Source of the DNA: Gordius sp. MW1
Lineage: Eukaryota > Nematomorpha > Gordioida > Gordea > Gordiidae
Assembly: GCA_964036665.1 (NCBI GenBank)
Contig: OZ038526.1
Coordinates: 27,528,001-27,592,000 of the forward strand
DNA length: 64,000 bases
Direction of reading: 5' to 3'
Shown here: positions 60,475 to 64,000 of the stretch, in pieces
How the letters are laid out: each line of letters opens with the position of its first letter
How positions within the stretch are numbered: the first letter of the stretch is position 1
Made by a program: the position numbers and the translations under genes
Notes under the pieces: generated by a model
What the model was told of the DNA's origin: nothing
The model's database searches: none
Seen by the model: the letters and a program-made list of their open reading frames with translations, nothing else

Positions 60475-60957
60475 TCAAATAAATATATAAACCTTAAGCA
60501 TAAAACACATTTTTTGGGATAAATTAAACAACTTTATTTGAAATATAGCAAATATGTACAAGGTACAGGAGTTGATTGACATGATTGCACCAGAAGTTTG
60601 ACCTAAACAATCTATAACATCAAAAATAAGATATACTGTACTTGAAGGTAAGGGATTTCTGATTATGAAACCCCCAGAGACCCTAAAAGGTGGTTGAGTT
60701 AGAATGTTTGGTAGAGGGCTCGGCATGATAGCAGAAGATGTTTGACCTAAACATTCTATAACATCAAAAATAAGATATACTGTACTTGAAGGTAAGGGAT
60801 TTCTGAATATGAAACCCCCAGAGACCCTAAAAGGTGGTTGAGTTAGAATGTTTGGTAGAGGGCTCGGCCTGATAGCAGAAGATGTTTGACCTAAACATTC
60901 TATAACATCAAAAATATAAAATACAGTACTTGAAGGTCTCATATTAGCAAACGGCAC
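60475..60957 (-). CDS. Unidentified ORF with 48-residue tandem repeats
   Basis: A 160-codon frame in which a 144-bp unit is repeated (starts at 60600, 60744 and a partial third at 60888). Each unit encodes PSSTVYLIFDVIECLGQTSS and a linker LPNILTQPPFRVSGGFI. The copies differ at only a few bases, so the duplication is recent. A hydrophobic C-terminal tail and an AATAAA overlap the end. On the opposite strand the unit carries a good donor (CTTGAAG|GTAAGG), so the region could instead be a duplicated exon/intron segment on the plus strand. No family recognised. Confidence 0.3.
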   Translation of the reverse strand: MPFANMRPSSTVFYIFDVIECLGQTSSAIRPSPLPNILTQPPFRVSGGFIFRNPLPSSTVYLIFDVIECLGQTSSAIMPSPLPNILTQPPFRVSGGFIIRNPLPSSTVYLIFDVIDCLGQTSGAIMSINSCTLYIFAIFQIKLFNLSQKMCFMLKVYIFI

Positions 60958-61910
60958 CGGAAAAATGTGCGATAATATAATTCGTTTTATTACATGGCGC
61001 AGTATTGCATTGGCAATTTCATTTTAGATTATATGTCGCATAACCCTAGTTGAGCTGCGTTTTAATCGAGATGAGCAGAAGCGTTAAATAAACAAGGTGG
61101 CGATTTGAAAGCGACTCGGCTCAATTTAAACGTTTATATTCCCAGAATATCATTTACAAATATTGACCTCAATAAATCAAAATGGTCTAGTAAATTAGCA
61201 GTAATCTGCCTGACAATTATTTAAAAAATTTATTTAAGTTGTGAGAATTTGTAAGAAATTGGAAACTTAGATTTTTAATAGGTAAAAAGAAATAATAATA
61301 CTTTCTCATTTTAGCCAGCATAAATTAGGCAGCATATAAACCTGAGATAAGGTCATGGGCGTTGCCAGCCATCAAATGAGAGGGGGTCGTTAACCTTTTT
61401 CAAATTTTAGCCATAATTTTAACAAATTTAAAAAAAAATGGATTTAGGGAGGCAGCCGCCACTCCTTGCCCCCTCCCCTTGGCTACGCACAGCTCGTCGG
61501 CATACAATTCTGAGTACTTATTATATTTTTATTTTATTTGCAAAAAGCTGTGACATTTAAAAATCTATTAAAAATATATACCAATATTCTTAAATTTGGC
61601 GAAATAGTTACATTTTTTTATATGGAGAGCAGATTTATTGCGCTGACATATGATTTTTTTAAATTAATCAAACGGGCAAAAATTTAAATCAATTCAAATT
61701 TGTTTATATATCCGTTAAATATTAAAACTCGTATCATTCATATGATCGGATGATCATAAAACAAAACCTCTAAACAGCAAATTTAATCACTGCGAAATTA
61801 ATTAAAATCTGACAAATTCGCTTGTAAATCTTTTATGTATGAAAATGAAAGACAATTTATTTATAAAGATTTAGATGCAATTTACTATCCATCGTATCTT
61901 TATTTTATTT
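60958..61910. other. Gene-free interval with one MITE
   Basis: Contains the MITE 61354-61491 (CATGGGCGTTGCCAGCC ... CCTTGGCTACGC, with AGGCAGCCGCC in the right arm). The remainder is AT-rich and unassigned. Confidence 0.5.
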
Positions 61911-61917
61911 ATAAAAT

Positions 61918-62105
61918 GTCAAGTACAAATAGCAAAACAAAAAAGGAAAGGATTTCAACAATTGATTTTCAAAGAGAGTTTTGTAGTTTACAGCAACTGC
62001 AATGACAATTTTACAGAAAATAAAAGTATGCCCGGTAGATCTTCCTGTGTGCCGGGCAGGGTTAAGAAATCACCGGTCATGACGACTTCTCTGCAAAGAG
62101 CAGAT
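61918..62105 (+). other. Possible isolated exon
   Basis: An open stretch preceded by AAATAG and ending at GAGCAGATG|GTAATT. The last ~75 bp are much more GC-rich than the neighbourhood and encode KSMPGRSSCVPGRVKKSPVM. That contrast is like the real exons of this window. No partner exon or family was found, so this is weak. Confidence 0.25.
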
Positions 62106-62114
62106 GGTAATTAA

Positions 62115-62700
62115 ACATTTAATATAGGTGATAATTCTAAAAAGCTTAATCGCCACCTGTACTGGTTAGACCGCGGTGTTTGTATTTTTCTTTGAACTAA
62201 CCCCATAAAATTACAGAGCTTAGAGCTCTTAATAGTTCTCAAGGCTAATAGTAAGATTAAAGTAAACGGTGTAATTAATAATCGTGATTAAGATTAAAGT
62301 TAACTTAGTAACCAAAAATCGTGAAATTACACTAGTCAACAAATAATGGCCTTGTGTACAACCGGGAAACGATCAACATATTCTGAGAGAGTTATTTGTG
62401 GTGAACACAAATATGTTTTTCGTTTTTTTCCTATACGTCAGGTTTTTAAAATATTTAGATTCAAAGTTGCGAAAATGACCCTTTTTGGCCCTTTTTGACG
62501 CTCTATAGGGCGAAATTGAATAGCTAAAATAAAAAATTTAAACCTCTAAGTGGTAGAACCAACTTAGAGTAAAACGTTAAAAAATGATTTTCCCCCCTAT
62601 TTTTATTACCTTTTAATATATATCAAAAATGCAATTAGTCCCTATGCGAAATCGCGGCTTCCTTTGAGCCTACCTCCGTCTCTATCTAATTGGCTTATAT
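62115..62700. other. Gene-free interval
   Basis: AT-rich with local duplications (TTAAGATTAAAGT twice near 62255-62300). Nothing else supported. Confidence 0.3.
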
Positions 62701-62739
62701 GCTTATATAACACTATACCCTTAGTGCATGTGAGTGATT

Positions 62740-63805
62740 GATGATGTGTGGTGGGTGCAAGAGTAGTGGCGTAATAAATGACATAATAACCGAGAGTAAT
62801 GCAGACATAATTAAGGTTATAAATATTTTAATTGGCTTGGACGATGATACTAACACACCATTACCCTTTAAACATGTCTTAAACGAAATGTATTTTGAAG
62901 ATGACGTGCTTTAAAGACATGAAAGGTTAGTGGCTCCTAGTAGCCAAGATGTGTTAAATGTTTTACATCAAGGTCATGCAGGGTTGGTTAGATGAAAGGA
63001 CTGGCTAGACAATATGTCTGGTGGCCTAAAATTAACAAAGACATCAGGTACTTCGTCAAGCAGTGCGGGCTATTTAAGCGAGGCACCAATGCCGCGAAGG
63101 AATAAGAAGGCCAGATGTCCAAGTCTCAAATCTCCGTGGGAGAGGATACATGTTAATTTTTTTGAATTTGATAAGAAACGTTTTATATTAATTGTTGATG
63201 CATATTCCGGTTGGATAGAATTTAAAAACGTTTTTAGCATGTCAGGTACAGTAACAATAAATACTTTTAAAGAATTATTTGGCCCGTAGGGATTACCTAA
63301 CTACATTGTTACAGACAATGGGAAGACTTTCGTAAGCGAGAATTTAAAAATTTTTGTTTAGAATTTAAGATTAACCATTTACTAACGCCTCCTTATCACC
63401 CTAGCTCAAACGGGCAGGTGGAGAGGTATGTAGGAATAGTTAAAAAATGGTTAAGAGTAGCTAAAGAGACGAAGGAAGAATACATGGATGTTAGGATTAT
63501 ATCCTAATATAGCTCCAAGATTTCCTAATCGTCCGTCTGTGAGCTACGAATTTTTAAGCAGTAAGCTGGGGTACCCATCTGACTTATTTCAATATCTCGA
63601 ACCAGAACTACCTAGGTCAAGTAGTTCAAGACTAAAGCTAAATCAGAAGGTTTGGTATAGGAACTACTTGAAGGAACCTAGGTGGGTACTAGGCGAGATA
63701 GTAGAGCAGGTAGGCTCAAGGATTTACGAGATTAAAAATGCAGAAAAGATAAGATTGAGACTAGGCATGAAGAACAGATTAAATTGTACAATGCTTAATA
63801 GTTAA
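62740..63805 (+). mobile_element. Gypsy-type integrase relic
   Basis: The integrase zinc-binding region (HQGHAGLVR, then CGLFKRGT-like Cys residues, frameshifted) is followed by a catalytic core, SPWERIHVNFFEFDKKRFIL with VDAYSGWIEF. Across stops come YIVTDNGKTFVSEN and PYHPSSNGQVERYVGIVKKW, then a C-terminal part (63488-63805) with NQKVWYRNYLKEPRWVLGEI. The motif NGQVERYVGIVKKWLR is shared with the relic at 40777-41475, so both come from one family. Multiple stops; no LTR recognised within the window. Confidence 0.75.
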
Positions 63806-64000
63806 GAAATGTAATCTTATGTTTTTATATTCTGCATTTGATTATCCCTACTAAATGGTGCGATGTACGATTGGAGGTGATTCCGACGGCACCAGTCGAT
63901 GCTCGAATGCCTATGTTTATTACGTTCGCGATCGAACGGTCAGGGCGAGCAAGGGTCGTCAATCTAACACACCCCGTTGTTGCAGCACCGCGTGAGATGG
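63806..64000. other. Window end, GC-richer stretch
   Basis: Follows the integrase relic and may be the retroelement's 3' end or LTR, since composition changes sharply (GGTGATTCCGACGGCACCAG). It runs off the window, so nothing can be proved. Confidence 0.25.

Overview
The window looks like nuclear DNA of an invertebrate animal. It is AT-rich, crowded with transposons, and holds three recognisable host genes with spliceosomal introns: a somatomedin-B / seven-transmembrane receptor (540-5335, +), a NUP50-type nucleoporin in five exons (12712-19803, +) and an ATF4-type bZIP factor in two exons (56848-58113, -). The phylum cannot be fixed from the sequence. The best lineage clue is intron size. 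The ATF4 intron is 39 nt, and the introns of the best-preserved transposase are 38, 40 and 42 nt, so about 40 nt appears to be a normal intron length here.

Layout. 1-5.5 kb: receptor gene with a small MITE in its intron. 5.5-12.7 kb: no gene; MITE and hAT-type repeats, then a foldback element ending about 80 bp before the NUP50 start. 12.7-19.8 kb: NUP50, whose 4.4-kb third intron holds a second foldback element with tRNA-like repeats, a broken mariner and a MITE. 21.3-37.1 kb: a transposon graveyard in which most elements can be delimited by exact or near-exact 8-bp target duplications. It includes a three-level nest at 24.4-31.1 kb, where a hAT MITE and a nearly complete hAT transposon sit inside an older foldback element. 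39-44.7 kb: an RTE-like LINE interrupted by a gypsy-type relic. 45.7-48.1 kb: a pogo/jerky-type transposon interrupted by a Helitron. 48.7-52.6 kb: a hAT element holding a MITE and a rearranged LTR retroelement. 53.4-56.1 kb: an internally deleted hAT and a piggyBac-like element. 56.8-58.4 kb: ATF4 with its upstream ORFs. 60.5-61 kb: an unidentified ORF with 48-residue repeats. 62.7-63.8 kb: another gypsy relic.

Main discoveries. (1) The first intron region of the hAT transposase at 26435-30129 is a tandem array with a ~73-bp period. Each unit carries a 33-nt, phase-symmetric micro-exon with its own acceptor and GTAAG donor, separated by 40-nt introns. Ten units are intact and two are broken, and the flanking real exons are themselves copies of the unit. 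The array could encode a variable number of 11-residue repeats without ever shifting frame. (2) The ATF4 gene keeps the classic translational-control layout: a tiny uORF followed by a 39-codon uORF that overlaps the main start out of frame. (3) The LTR element at 49246-51714 has its reverse-transcriptase segment inverted and joined to a 44-nt copy of the 3' half of tRNA-Trp, starting at the anticodon loop, instead of an ordinary ~18-nt primer site.
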